A stretch of 64,000 bases of DNA from Mesobacillus campisalis (GTDB lineage: Bacteria; Bacillota; Bacilli; Bacillales; Cytobacillaceae): positions 1 to 64,000 of the forward strand of contig NZ_LAYY01000004.1 of the NCBI RefSeq assembly GCF_000986785.1, read 5' to 3'. Shown here piece after piece: positions 10,055 through 18,204 of the stretch; the first letter of the stretch is position 1, and the number at the start of each line of letters is the position of its first letter. The notes beneath the pieces were generated by a model that had not been told where the DNA came from, did no database searches, and saw nothing but the letters and a program-made list of their open reading frames with translations. The position numbers were made by a program, and so were the translations under genes.

Positions 10055-10981
10055 ATGGCTGAGGAAAAAATTGTGATTGGGGCAGGGACGAAGTATCCGC
10101 TGAATGGTATGCTGACCCTACCTGAGGAACGGAATGGACTGTTTCCTGCCGTTGTATTGGTTCAAGGCTCGGGACCCAGCAATATGGATGAACAGATTGG
10201 GGAGAACCGCCCTTTCAGGGACATTGCCGAAGGGATGTCGCGGAAAGGGATTGCCGTGGTGCGGTACGACAAAAGAACCTTTGTATACGGAAAGCAAATG
10301 AAAGACGACCCCGGGATGTCGGTAAAGGAAGAAACCGTCGACGATGCGATTTTGGCTGCTGAATTTCTTCGCAATGATGCAAGAATAGATGAGAACAGGA
10401 TATTTATCATCGGTCATAGTCAGGGGGGCATGCTGGCCCCGAGAATTGATGCAGAAGGAGGGAATTTCGCTGGCCTGATTATCATGGCGGGTTCTCCGCG
10501 CAAATTGGAAGAAATCATTATGCACCAAAATCACATGCTGTTAAACTCCCTGAATAGGTTTTTAAGATTCATTGTAAAAAAACAAGTAAACGGATTAGCA
10601 TCCAAGTTTGAAAATATATATGATTTAAGTGATGAAGAAGCAAAGTCTGCCAAGGTGATTGGCAAATACATGCGGGCCTACTACTTTAAAGAGATGGGTG
10701 AATATCCAACAGTCCAATATCTTCGTGAAATGGATAAGCCGGTGTTGATCCTGCAAGGGGAAAAGGATGTACAATCTTCCCTGGAAAAAGATTTCGGTGG
10801 ATACCAGGAAATCCTGAGTGGAAAAAGCAATGTGACATTCAAGCTCTACCCCAATCTGAATCATCTGTTCATGCCTGCCGTATATGGAAACCTCCTGAAA
10901 ATAAAAAAAGAATACAAGGTACCACAGCATGTCGACCAACAAGTTATTAAGGACATTTCAGACTGGATTCTTTCCGTCTAG
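10055..10981 (+). CDS. alpha/beta hydrolase (prolyl-oligopeptidase/acyl-hydrolase-like fold)
   Basis: The 308-residue protein has a canonical alpha/beta hydrolase layout: oxyanion region LVQGSGPSNMDEQ (36-48), a YDKR strand motif, nucleophile elbow GHSQGG with Ser122, acid Asp238 in QGEKDVQ, and His270 in NLNHLFMP. The GSGP-D and YDKRT features are shared with Bacillus proteins often annotated as alpha/beta fold hydrolases or dienelactone-hydrolase-like enzymes. No signal peptide is present, so it is cytoplasmic. ATG at 10055 follows a GGAG-type site. It is a single gene with a weak terminator after it. The substrate is not predictable. Confidence 0.88.
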   Translation: MAEEKIVIGAGTKYPLNGMLTLPEERNGLFPAVVLVQGSGPSNMDEQIGENRPFRDIAEGMSRKGIAVVRYDKRTFVYGKQMKDDPGMSVKEETVDDAILAAEFLRNDARIDENRIFIIGHSQGGMLAPRIDAEGGNFAGLIIMAGSPRKLEEIIMHQNHMLLNSLNRFLRFIVKKQVNGLASKFENIYDLSDEEAKSAKVIGKYMRAYYFKEMGEYPTVQYLREMDKPVLILQGEKDVQSSLEKDFGGYQEILSGKSNVTFKLYPNLNHLFMPAVYGNLLKIKKEYKVPQHVDQQVIKDISDWILSV

Positions 10982-11010
10982 GATGTGTTTATTCCATTTA
11001 TTGAAAATTG

Positions 11011-11036
11011 ATGCTGTCGACTAGGCAGCATTTTAT
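11011..11036 (+). terminator. probable weak terminator
   Basis: ATGCTG (11011-11016) pairs with CAGCAT (11026-11031), followed by TTTATTATTT. Confidence 0.6.
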
Positions 11037-11079
11037 TATTTCTTAAAGGGGAGGATGAATCATAAAGGAGGGATCCATT

Positions 11080-12012
11080 TTGTTTAAGTCCAAAATAAAT
11101 AAGTCAAAAATTTTTATTAGGGGCAAGACAAAACTTATCGCCGATAAAAATATTCGATTATTAAATCTTCATATTAACAACAGTGCAATCAAAATAGTTT
11201 CCAATGACAGGAAAGTTGATTTGAATATCTTGCTGCCGATTCCGAAACCGTTCGATAAGATTGTGGAGCACTCTTTGTATTATAATATCGAATCATCTCC
11301 ATATCTTAAGAGAGACATTGTTATTGAAAATATAGACTTAACAGATAACCATATTTCTGTGGATAATGATAGATATATTTGCCATGCAGCTGTTTTGGAC
11401 ATAATGGAGTATTCAGGAGACCAAGCATACATAAACCTGATTGTTTCCCTTTTATCCAGTACAGGCGATGAGTTTGAGGCTCGAATGTTTCTATATGTGA
11501 AAGTGGAAGAAAATTTGGAAGAAACGTTTTTAAATAGTTTCCACATACGAAGGCATAGGAAAAAGAGCAAAATAGTTCCTTCAACAGGGGAAGCCATTCC
11601 GGTAACAGAGTTATCAATAGATAAATTTGTTGCCAACCCAATTTGGGAGTTGGCACTAGAGGAAGAAGCATTGGAGTTCCAGGATGAAACATGGGTAAAA
11701 CCAGCAAAAACCAATAATTTTACGAAAGAATTGAATGGTTCATTTGTTTTGGGTGAATTAATGACAAACGATGCCATCAAATTTCCAATGATCTGTAATA
11801 TTGAGATGATAAAAGAAGAAGTAGTGATAAGTTCGGTTATGTTGTATGAAGAGAGGGAGAAGCAATATTATGCTTTAGAAGATAAACTGAAAACAATTGA
11901 CTTCCCCTTATCCTTCAATATTAGCCTTATGATATATGGGGATAATAAGTCATTAAAGTTCATTGCGGAGAAAGTGGATGTCTATAAAAATGAGATAATT
12001 ACAGCATTTTAA
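11080..12012 (+). CDS. hypothetical protein, 310 residues
   Basis: No family was recognised. The protein is soluble-looking, lysine-, isoleucine- and asparagine-rich, with no signal peptide or membrane segment. Alternating hydrophobic residues in the N-terminal third (IFIRGKTKLIADKNIRLLNL and following) suggest beta strands. Base composition is visibly more AT-rich than the parE-parC neighbourhood, which may mean acquisition by transfer. The start is TTG at 11080, supported by AAGGAGGG at 11065-11072 with 7-nt spacing. It lies between a weak upstream terminator and a membrane protein gene about 100 nt downstream. Confidence 0.8.
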   Translation: MFKSKINKSKIFIRGKTKLIADKNIRLLNLHINNSAIKIVSNDRKVDLNILLPIPKPFDKIVEHSLYYNIESSPYLKRDIVIENIDLTDNHISVDNDRYICHAAVLDIMEYSGDQAYINLIVSLLSSTGDEFEARMFLYVKVEENLEETFLNSFHIRRHRKKSKIVPSTGEAIPVTELSIDKFVANPIWELALEEEALEFQDETWVKPAKTNNFTKELNGSFVLGELMTNDAIKFPMICNIEMIKEEVVISSVMLYEEREKQYYALEDKLKTIDFPLSFNISLMIYGDNKSLKFIAEKVDVYKNEIITAF

Positions 12013-12113
12013 TTTTTAGGCCCCCAATAACATGGCTTTTCAAAGAAAATTCACCTATTCATTTGATAAAAAAAGGGCACCATAGTAGTAATTAAAACTT
12101 TGGAGTCCAAATT

Positions 12114-12638
12114 ATGCACATAGTATTTAATGCATTATTCCTTTTGGCGGCTATTAAATGGGGAGATTGGAAAAGATGGAAGGTTTATTATCCAACCATC
12201 TTGTTCCTGATTAGCATTGATTCGATTAAAAACTTCCTGCTCTATAATCATATGATGTGGACTTACCAGGAAGTATTCTTTGGAAAAGCTCTGCTGCAAA
12301 ATCATACGGTTATCAACCTTATGATCATGGTGGTTGTATACCCGGCGACAATTTTGATTTATCTTGGCCGTTTTCCAAAAGAAACGTGGAAACAAATACG
12401 CTGGATATCCATTTGGATTTCAGTTTACTGGATTGTTGAGTATATTAATTTAAAGTATTTAGACCTCATCAATCATCATAATGGCTGGAACATGTGGTGG
12501 TCTTTATTGTTCCTCTCTGTCATGTTTCCGATGCTTAGGCTTCACCATAAAAATCCTCTCCTGGCATGGGTATTATCCGTCCTATTTACTGTATTTTTGT
12601 GGAATGCGTTCAATGTTCCAATTGAAATATTAAAATGA
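12114..12638 (+). CDS. CBO0543-like multi-spanning membrane protein
   Basis: The 174-residue protein has about five hydrophobic helices with aromatic-rich connecting segments: IKWGDWKRWKVYYPTILF, a W-T-Y motif, IYLGRFPKETWKQ and HNGWNMWWS. This matches what I recall of the CBO0543 family, small membrane proteins of unknown function found in multiple copies in Bacillaceae. A diverged paralogue lies at 32396-33004. ATG at 12114 has GGAG about 10 nt upstream. The function is unknown; a possible role in sporulating cells is speculation. Confidence 0.82.
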   Translation: MHIVFNALFLLAAIKWGDWKRWKVYYPTILFLISIDSIKNFLLYNHMMWTYQEVFFGKALLQNHTVINLMIMVVVYPATILIYLGRFPKETWKQIRWISIWISVYWIVEYINLKYLDLINHHNGWNMWWSLLFLSVMFPMLRLHHKNPLLAWVLSVLFTVFLWNAFNVPIEILK

Positions 12639-12811
12639 CATGTAATAGATTAGCTGGTATGTTTTGGTAAATTATTTCCTTTTTGGTCAATGCGGTATAG
12701 ATTGCTGGCAGACCCTTTTTTTGTTTTGCTCTCATTCCTGGTTCCAATTTAATGTGTAATTTAATGAGAAAAGAAAATACTACCAATAAATAAAAATTGG
12801 GAGTGCATGGC

Positions 12812-13498
12812 ATGATTGTCCTGAAGATTTTGCTGATTTACCTTGTGACCATTGCAACGATGAGGGTTATGGGCAAATCCTCGATTGTACAGATGACACC
12901 ATATGACCTTGTGGCAATTATTATTGTTGGGACAGTCGCTTCCGAGCCGCTCATTAGTACAGAAGTTTGGCCGAGCCTTATTGCGCTGGCTGCCATTGCG
13001 GGACTTCATATTGCTTTTTCCTATTTGACCCTCAATCAAATCGGCAACCGTTTTTTTCTAGGAGAGCCAACTATTTTGATCAAAGACGGTGAAATCCTTG
13101 AGGATTCCCTTGAGAAATCCCATCTTTCCGTGTCCCAGATGCTGTCCATACTGCGAAGCAAAGGGTTCCCAAAAGTCTCGGATGTCGAATATGCAGTACT
13201 TGAACCGATAGGGGAGATTAGCATCATTCCTAAGCCTGCCAACTCCCCCGTAACGATTGAACACTTGAATCTTGAATATACGGACGAGGGGATGCCAATT
13301 AGTGTGGTAATCGATGGCCGAATACAGAAGCATAACCTTAGGTTGCTAAATTTATCTGAAGAATGGCTTTTGCAGAAGCTTGTGGATCGCAACCTAAGTC
13401 CAAAGGATATCATTTATGCCTATGTAACGGATAAAACAAAAATGCTCATTATAAATTTACGGCTGCAAGCAAAACAGAAACCTGACGAAGATAAATAA
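12812..13498 (+). CDS. DUF421 (YetF/YcaP-like) membrane protein
   Basis: This 228-residue protein has three N-terminal transmembrane helices (within about 1-85) with the family motif MRVMGKSSIVQMTPYDLVAI, then a cytoplasmic alpha/beta domain containing EPTILIKDGEILEDSL, the YAVLEPIG segment and IPISVVIDG-type sequence. Several Bacillus paralogues are known and the biochemical role is unsettled. I chose ATG at 12812 because GGGAG lies 8 nt upstream; an in-frame TTG at 12797 overlaps that site. A second DUF421 gene follows at 13682, so this is a local tandem pair, but the two are diverged. Confidence 0.9.
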   Translation: MIVLKILLIYLVTIATMRVMGKSSIVQMTPYDLVAIIIVGTVASEPLISTEVWPSLIALAAIAGLHIAFSYLTLNQIGNRFFLGEPTILIKDGEILEDSLEKSHLSVSQMLSILRSKGFPKVSDVEYAVLEPIGEISIIPKPANSPVTIEHLNLEYTDEGMPISVVIDGRIQKHNLRLLNLSEEWLLQKLVDRNLSPKDIIYAYVTDKTKMLIINLRLQAKQKPDEDK

Positions 13499-13681
13499 AA
13501 GGTAGCATATTGATTAGTTTGGAGGCTAGATAAGTGGTCTCCTTTGATAGTGATTTAGATAACGACAAATAGAATCTTACTAAAAGGGGGGGACAGGATG
13601 AACCGCCCTTTCTTTGTTCTGTTTTTTTACAATAGAATGATTATAATCCATATTTTAGAAACCATAATACGAGGTGATACT

Positions 13682-14398
13682 ATGACAATTTTGGAAGTCA
13701 GTGAAATTATGCTCCGGTCATTCGCTGCATTTACCATTTTATTTATTGGGGCACGGATACTAGGGAAGCAGACCATCTCGCAAATGACCATATTTGATTT
13801 TATTGCGGCCATCACCTTGGGCGGAATAACCGCCAACTTGGCATCAAATACTAAAATAGCGGTTCATCACCCAGTGATTTCTTTCTCGACCTTCGTTTTG
13901 ATTATATTTACTATGGCCATTATTTCCTTGCGAAATAAAAGGGGACGAAAATTATTTGCGGGTGACCCTACTGTTGTTATTGAAAATGGGAAAATACTCG
14001 AATCCAATATGAAGAAAATGCGTTATACCCTGGATTATTTAAACCAGCAATTAAGGCAAAAGGATGTGTTTGATATTGGGACAATCCAATTTGCCTTGGT
14101 TGAAACGAATGGAAATCTTAGTGTGTTAAAGAAACCGGAATATAGGACCCCAATTAATAAAGACTTTTCTATTCATTTAAACTCGCAAGAAAGACTCCCG
14201 ATTGAATTAATTATGGATGGAACCATTATCAATAAGAATTTAGCGGATAATAACCTTTCACATCGATGGTTATACTCTGAATTAAATAAGCGCAAGGTTC
14301 AACCAAAGGACGTTGTCTATGCTGTCCTGGCTCCCAATAATAAAGTGTACCTGGACATCTACAGGGATCAAATTGATTCCCCGGTTGACCGGGAATAA
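13682..14398 (+). CDS. second DUF421 (YetF-like) membrane protein
   Basis: The 238-residue protein repeats the layout of the preceding gene: helices within the first 85 residues with GARILGKQTISQMTIFDFIA, then DPTVVIENGKILESNM, QFALVETNGNLSVLKKPE and a C-terminal segment ending DVVYAVL. ATG at 13682 with GAGGTGAT upstream gives an N-terminus (MTILEVSEIM) of the usual family length. An in-frame ATG at 13598 also has a G-rich Shine-Dalgarno-like stretch just upstream and would add 28 residues, so the start is not certain. The gene is more AT-rich than its upstream paralogue. Confidence 0.88.
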   Translation: MTILEVSEIMLRSFAAFTILFIGARILGKQTISQMTIFDFIAAITLGGITANLASNTKIAVHHPVISFSTFVLIIFTMAIISLRNKRGRKLFAGDPTVVIENGKILESNMKKMRYTLDYLNQQLRQKDVFDIGTIQFALVETNGNLSVLKKPEYRTPINKDFSIHLNSQERLPIELIMDGTIINKNLADNNLSHRWLYSELNKRKVQPKDVVYAVLAPNNKVYLDIYRDQIDSPVDRE

Positions 14399-14430
14399 AA
14401 AACTAAACAGAAAAAGGAAGTGCACACCCA

Positions 14431-14709
14431 ATGGAGCTATTTCCGGTAATCCATACAAATTTTTGGGATGCCATTATTGCAGTGCCAGTGGTAATGGTGA
14501 TTACCCAAGCAATAAAAGCAGGTTTGAAAATACCAAAGAAGTTTGTACCTCTAGTGGCTTTGTTTCTGGGCCTGTGCATTTCAATTTTTATCAGCCATCG
14601 GCATCACCTTGTTGCTGGTTTTTTTATGGGCTGGTTCTATGGATACGGAGCTATAGGAAATTATGCCGCGCTGAAAACATCCATTAAAGCCTATAGAGGT
14701 GGAAAATAG
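14431..14709 (+). CDS. small membrane protein, 92 residues
   Basis: The protein has about three hydrophobic segments (roughly 10-30, 36-54 and 59-80), with KAGLKIPKKFVPLV between the first two. The overall look, short helices around a basic turn, recalls phage-holin-like or small transport-associated proteins, but no family was recognised with certainty. ATG at 14431 follows AAAAAGGAAG by about 10 nt. It lies 32 nt after the second DUF421 gene and may be cotranscribed with it. Confidence 0.75.
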   Translation: MELFPVIHTNFWDAIIAVPVVMVITQAIKAGLKIPKKFVPLVALFLGLCISIFISHRHHLVAGFFMGWFYGYGAIGNYAALKTSIKAYRGGK

Positions 14710-14790
14710 TCAGCCTCTTGGAGTTGAGTACGGTAATTATTTATAGGATTGAATGACAAATGTGGATGGTCAATAGGGGAGGCAGATAGG

Positions 14791-14819
14791 CACATGCAGG
14801 CACCGTTTTACATATAGTA
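14791..14819 (+). promoter_or_regulatory. candidate sigma-K/sigma-E-type sporulation promoter
   Basis: CATATAGTA at 14811-14819 fits the mother-cell minus-10 pattern CATA-N3-TA. An AC-containing segment (CACA, from about 14791) sits about 16 nt upstream, as expected for a sigma-K minus-35. It lies 32 nt before a GerP-like gene, and gerP genes are sigma-K-dependent in B. subtilis. The minus-35 assignment is weak because that consensus is short. Confidence 0.5.
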
Positions 14820-14850
14820 TGAAAAATAGTGTATAGAAAGGTGTACGAAT

Positions 14851-15117
14851 ATGACTTCTTGTGTGGTTAATGTATATTACTTGAAGATAAATAGCATTTC
14901 CGGGAATGGTTCAATCACGATTGGGGAAGCTGCTCATAATAGTCATACGGCAAACAGCAAATCACAGGGGACCAATTCGTCATTTGGAGATTATTCACCA
15001 TCGGATGCATTGATGGAAAACTTGTTGAATGATCCTGATTTAAATGATCAGTCCGATTTAGGAAACGTAGATTCTACCAACATTAATAAGGAAGGTCACC
15101 CAGTAGTGCCATTATAG
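14851..15117 (+). CDS. GerPA/GerPF-like spore germination protein
   Basis: The 88-residue hydrophilic protein follows the GerPA/GerPF pattern: a short beta-rich start (VNVYYLKINSISGNGSITIG), then HNSHTANSK, a Gly/Asn/Ser-rich middle ending GDYSPS, and an acidic DPDLNDQSDLGN tail. GerP proteins are made in the mother cell late in sporulation and help germinants cross the spore coat. The next gene is a close relative sharing HNSHTANSK and the D-x-D-x-x-DQ-x-x-G-N tail, so the two arose by duplication. The start is supported by AAAGG 8-9 nt upstream. It is probably cotranscribed with the two following genes. Confidence 0.82.
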   Translation: MTSCVVNVYYLKINSISGNGSITIGEAAHNSHTANSKSQGTNSSFGDYSPSDALMENLLNDPDLNDQSDLGNVDSTNINKEGHPVVPL

Positions 15118-15136
15118 AAGCAAAAGGAGTATTTTT

Positions 15137-15379
15137 ATGCCATACCAAATTAACATTTTTAATTTAAAGGTAAATGGGGCCAATCAGAACGGCAATATTG
15201 ACATAGGACCAACCGTACACAACAGTCATACGGCAAACAGCAAGTTTATTGGCGCGAACTTTTCCATGGGTGATTTTTCACCGCCCTCAGCTGTGCAAAA
15301 CTCCGGGAACTTGGATACTGATGTTAGTGACCAGGGTCAGATTGGCAACCCTTCTATGCCTGTCGCCAATCAAATTTAA
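15137..15379 (+). CDS. GerPA/GerPF-like spore germination protein, second copy
   Basis: The 80-residue protein begins MPYQINIFNLKVNGANQNG and contains GPTVHNSHTANSK, MGDFSPPSA and the tail DTDVSDQGQIGNP, a typical GerPF-type ending. It begins 20 nt after the previous gene with AAAGGAG about 9 nt upstream. The tandem arrangement with a coat-type small heat shock protein gene fits a late mother-cell operon. Confidence 0.85.
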   Translation: MPYQINIFNLKVNGANQNGNIDIGPTVHNSHTANSKFIGANFSMGDFSPPSAVQNSGNLDTDVSDQGQIGNPSMPVANQI

Positions 15380-15391
15380 GGGAGAGCCAGC

Positions 15392-15824
15392 ATGGACAAA
15401 GAAAAAATCAGGGAATGGCTGGAAATTACCAATCAAGGCGGCAAGAATGATTTCTGGACTCAGGTTTTAAAGAGTAAACATCCAGAAGCATTTATTGATC
15501 GAACGGAAAATTGGCCAGCCATTAATGTCTACCAGGATGGCCAATATAATTATATAATAGTTGAAATACCGGGAGTACGGGCGGAGAATCTTTATCTTAA
15601 ATTGCTGTCAAAAATAACAATTGCGAATCTCCGGAAAAAGACCCCCATACCTTCCGGAAGAAATGGAATTGAAAAGAGAAAGTCATTACGGTGACTTTGA
15701 ACGCATCATCGAACTGCCGGAAGAAACATCTCCCCATTTAATCACCATTTACACGCACTTGGGCTTATTGTATATCTCTTATCCACGCTCCGAAGCGTCG
15801 GTCGTCACCATACCTGGTTATTGA
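15392..15824 (+). pseudogene. Hsp20/alpha-crystallin-like gene broken by a frameshift
   Basis: Two overlapping frames together give one small heat shock-like protein. Frame 1 (from ATG 15392, GGGAG upstream) encodes MDKEKIREWLEITNQG onward to EIPGVRAENLYLKLLSK. Frame 2 continues as LRISGKRPPYLPEEMEL through FERIIELPE and ends LGLLYISYPRSE. EIPGV, the RISGKR strand, ERIIELPE and GLLYIS are alpha-crystallin-domain features, and the switch falls near 15610-15620 after an A-rich tract. An extra base there (for example within AAAAATAAC) restores one frame. Either the gene is decayed or the base is a sequencing error. Its position after two GerP-like genes suggests a spore coat role like CotM/CotP. 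Confidence 0.78.
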
Positions 15825-15880
15825 AACGGGTAATAGGACCTTAAGGGCTGGACAAAAAAATCTGCTGAATTTAAGCAGGT

Positions 15881-16081
15881 TTAAGTCATTGGTCCTCCTC
15901 CATCTCCTCCTGATCCAGGTGGGATCATAAAGACATCTTTCTTAGCTCTTTCGCTTTCCGACATCGCATGCTCCATGGTATCATTTCCTTCGGCGGGAAG
16001 GCCCATTGTCTTTTTGCGGTCCAGATAGAGAACGAAGGGGATAAGAATGAATAATGGGGCCAGAATTACGAGCCAAATCAT
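15881..16081 (-). CDS. small single-pass membrane protein, 66 residues
   Basis: The protein has one N-terminal transmembrane helix (about 2-20, IWLVILAPLFILIPFVLYL), a DRKK boundary, and a hydrophilic tail with SESERAKKDVF and a Gly-rich end PPGSGGDGGG. AAAGGAGGCG lies 7 nt before the ATG, a very strong ribosome binding site. No family was recognised. It is a lone minus-strand gene convergent with the spore-protein cluster. Confidence 0.75.
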   Translation of the reverse strand: MIWLVILAPLFILIPFVLYLDRKKTMGLPAEGNDTMEHAMSESERAKKDVFMIPPGSGGDGGGPMT

Positions 16082-16208
16082 AAAAACGCCTCCTTTGAGT
16101 AGTTCAAATCCATATTTGCGTTGGTGCTCCTGCTAATTCAAATGCTAAAACATGGTTAAATCTTACTATTTTATGAGTGTATTTCCTTTTAATGTAATTA
16201 TAAAGCAA

Positions 16209-16234
16209 AAAAAGACCGAAAAGTCGGTCTTTTT
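16209..16234. terminator. bidirectional terminator
   Basis: AAAAAGACCGA (16209-16219) pairs with TCGGTCTTTTT (16224-16234) around a 4-nt loop. On the minus strand it ends the RsbR-like gene seven nt after its stop. Confidence 0.88.
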
Positions 16235-16240
16235 CTTGAT

Positions 16241-17062
16241 TTAAAGGTATTTTTTTAAAGTATCCTGAAGTGTGCCTTTTGTTTCAGCATCTTTTTCGAA
16301 ACGGATTCCAGAGTGCACCATTTTTCTAACCAGTTCCGGACGAAGGCCGGTAATGATGGTTTTACAACCCATCATGGAAACCCCTGCAAGAATCTTTTCA
16401 AAGTAATCGATCACATCGGTTTCCATTGTAGCAACGCCTGACAGGTCGATCACCAGAGTCTGGATTCTTATTTTAGCAATTTCGTTCAATACTTTTTCTT
16501 CAATGATTTTTATTCTGTACGAGTCGATTGCGCCGATAAGAGGCAAAACAGAAACCGTTTCTCTTACTGGAATAATGGGAACCGATAAATGTTCAACCAT
16601 TTCCCTTTGTCTAAGCAGCATTTCGTCTTTAAATTTTGAATAGCTGAGAAAAAAGCTGTTAAGAAATTGGTCAATCTGGCTATTAATTCTTTCCTCTAAA
16701 TCATATAACTCTGAACGGCTGTGCGTGAGGTCTTTTTCCTCGTCAAGGCTGCTGATGATTCTCCACAGCGTTCTTCTGATTGCCTGGACCCATTCCAATT
16801 TTAAGGAAAGTGTTAATGAGTGCCCGGCCCATGCAATTCCTTCCTGTTCAGCAAAAGCGACTAACTCTTCATTTTTGCGGTCCACAATATAGTATATTAA
16901 CTTTCGGGCATTTTGTAATAAATCAATGTTCCCCATCTCTAAAATATGTTTAATTTTGCCGGAAACATTAACAGCTTCAGACAGCAAACTATTTTCAAAT
17001 TGGACCGAATTGTCTTTGATGTATAGTTTTAGCTCTTCCGCTAAGATATCATTTGTATTCAT
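16241..17062 (-). CDS. RsbR-like STAS-domain stress-signalling protein
   Basis: The 273-residue protein has a variable helical N-terminal domain (1-150) and a C-terminal STAS domain (about 158-270), the RsbR co-antagonist layout. In the STAS domain, IDLSGVATMETDV places Thr215 at the position phosphorylated by RsbT in RsbR proteins, and ITGLRPELVRKM is a conserved later segment. RsbR paralogues form the stressosome that controls sigma-B. No rsbS, rsbT or rsbU gene lies nearby, so it is an orphan paralogue like B. subtilis RsbRB-RsbRD. GGGGGAG precedes the ATG, and a sigma-B-type promoter lies upstream. Confidence 0.9.
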   Translation of the reverse strand: MNTNDILAEELKLYIKDNSVQFENSLLSEAVNVSGKIKHILEMGNIDLLQNARKLIYYIVDRKNEELVAFAEQEGIAWAGHSLTLSLKLEWVQAIRRTLWRIISSLDEEKDLTHSRSELYDLEERINSQIDQFLNSFFLSYSKFKDEMLLRQREMVEHLSVPIIPVRETVSVLPLIGAIDSYRIKIIEEKVLNEIAKIRIQTLVIDLSGVATMETDVIDYFEKILAGVSMMGCKTIITGLRPELVRKMVHSGIRFEKDAETKGTLQDTLKKYL

Positions 17063-17110
17063 TTTTACTCCCCCTGTTAATACTCCGATAAGTAAAACAA
17101 TGTCTTAATT

Positions 17111-17135
17111 ATACCCGTTGATGGCAAATTAAAAC
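17111..17135 (-). promoter_or_regulatory. sigma-B-type promoter of the RsbR-like gene
   Basis: Read on the minus strand, GTTTTA (17135-17130) is followed by a 13-nt spacer and GGGTAT (17116-17111). This fits the sigma-B consensus GTTTAA-N12-14-GGGTAT with one mismatch. It lies about 48 nt before the start codon and implies positive feedback: a stress-sensor gene transcribed by the sigma factor it helps control. Confidence 0.75.
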
Positions 17136-17226
17136 CTTTTTTAAACAAATAATTGATGGATGCATCGTTTGAACGCATTCAGTTTCCGCTTTATAATAAA
17201 GAAAATTATATAAGGAAGGATTAACC

Positions 17227-17577
17227 ATGTCTAAACATAGAATTTATACAATGAGTTTCGCAAGCGTCTATCCCCATTATGTTGCGAAGGCGGAAAAAAA
17301 GGGGCGTACGAAAGCAGAAGTCGATGAAATCATCACCTGGCTTACTGGATATAGCCAGGAAGAGTTAGCAGAGCAGCTGGAAAAAAAGACAAACTTTGAA
17401 AGCTTCTTTGCGGAAGCTCCCCAACTGAATCCTTCAAGGGCTTTGATCAAAGGTGTGATCTGCGGCGTCCGAGTGGAGGACATTGAAGAACCTACCATGA
17501 AGGAAATCCGCTATCTGGACAAATTGATCGACGAGTTGGCAAAAGGGAAAGCGATGGGAAAGATTTTGAGGAGCTAG
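17227..17577 (+). CDS. DUF2200 family protein
   Basis: The 116-residue cytoplasmic protein begins [20 protein letters not shown] after the initiator and contains [19 protein letters not shown], then [20 protein letters not shown] and [19 protein letters not shown]. These are hallmarks of DUF2200 as I recall it; its function is unknown. AAGGAAGG precedes ATG 17227. It is divergent from the RsbR-like gene. About 110 nt separates it from the following SRPBCC gene, whose expression may be separate. Confidence 0.88.
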   Translation: MSKHRIYTMSFASVYPHYVAKAEKKGRTKAEVDEIITWLTGYSQEELAEQLEKKTNFESFFAEAPQLNPSRALIKGVICGVRVEDIEEPTMKEIRYLDKLIDELAKGKAMGKILRS

Positions 17578-17685
17578 TAGTTAACAATAAAGAAACACCA
17601 GGACAATTAAAATGATATGTATGAGATAGTAATACCTGAAGAAATTTGCAGCTCCATTACTATCATTATTCAGGGAGGCAGAATC

Positions 17686-18123
17686 ATGACCAACAAACTG
17701 ATTGTAAAAGAAGAAGTTCTTATCGAGGCAGCTCCTTCGAAAGTATGGGAGGTTCTCATTAAACCGGAGTATATAGCGCAGTGGGATGCCCTTCCCGAAG
17801 ATTATCCGAGTGATAACATGACAAAAGGAAGCAAGGTGGTTTGGGATAATCCAAGTGGCGGCCAGACAGTCACAACCATCATAAAAGCAGAGGAACTGAA
17901 GGAATTAAAGATAGCCTTATATTTGTCGAATTGGGAAGTACAGCCCGAGGAAGGGGATGTAGCCTATCTCTATCAGTTAGAAGACCTGAATGGCCGCACC
18001 TTATTAAAAATGGAGATTGGTGATTTCTCCCTTCTGAAAGATGGTCAAAAATATTATGATGCCTCGATAGAATTTGCATTGGAAGCTAAAGAAGTAATTA
18101 AAGAATTGGCAGAAAAGCAATAA
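17686..18123 (+). CDS. SRPBCC/AHSA1-like domain protein
   Basis: The 145-residue protein carries the START-like fold signature: VKEEVLIEAAPSKVWEVL at the N-terminus, then KPEYIAQWDALPEDYP, a GSKVVWDNPSGGQTVTTI strand region and a C-terminal helix KEVIKELAEKQ. AHSA1-type proteins bind hydrophobic ligands or activate Hsp90; no ligand is evident here. ATG at 17686 follows AGGGAGG by 9 nt and gives the usual family N-terminus. An upstream in-frame ATG at 17617 has no binding site. A perfect bidirectional terminator follows. Confidence 0.88.
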   Translation: MTNKLIVKEEVLIEAAPSKVWEVLIKPEYIAQWDALPEDYPSDNMTKGSKVVWDNPSGGQTVTTIIKAEELKELKIALYLSNWEVQPEEGDVAYLYQLEDLNGRTLLKMEIGDFSLLKDGQKYYDASIEFALEAKEVIKELAEKQ

Positions 18124-18157
18124 GTATATTTTACATATAAGGAATCACGAAAACATG

Positions 18158-18203
18158 AAAGCCACCCGTATTCATCTGCACAGTGAAGAATACGGGTGGC
18201 TTT
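18158..18203. terminator. bidirectional terminator between SRPBCC gene and adhR
   Basis: A perfect 16-bp inverted repeat (AAAGCCACCCGTATTC at 18158-18173, GAATACGGGTGGCTTT at 18188-18203) lies between convergent genes, two nt beyond the adhR stop. Confidence 0.92.
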
Positions 18204-18204
18204 G

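Noticed and set aside
15392-15824. Programmed ribosomal frameshift in the Hsp20-like gene
   Set aside because: No convincing slippery heptamer with a stimulatory structure was found, and the family is not known for frameshifting; a mutation or sequencing error is simpler.
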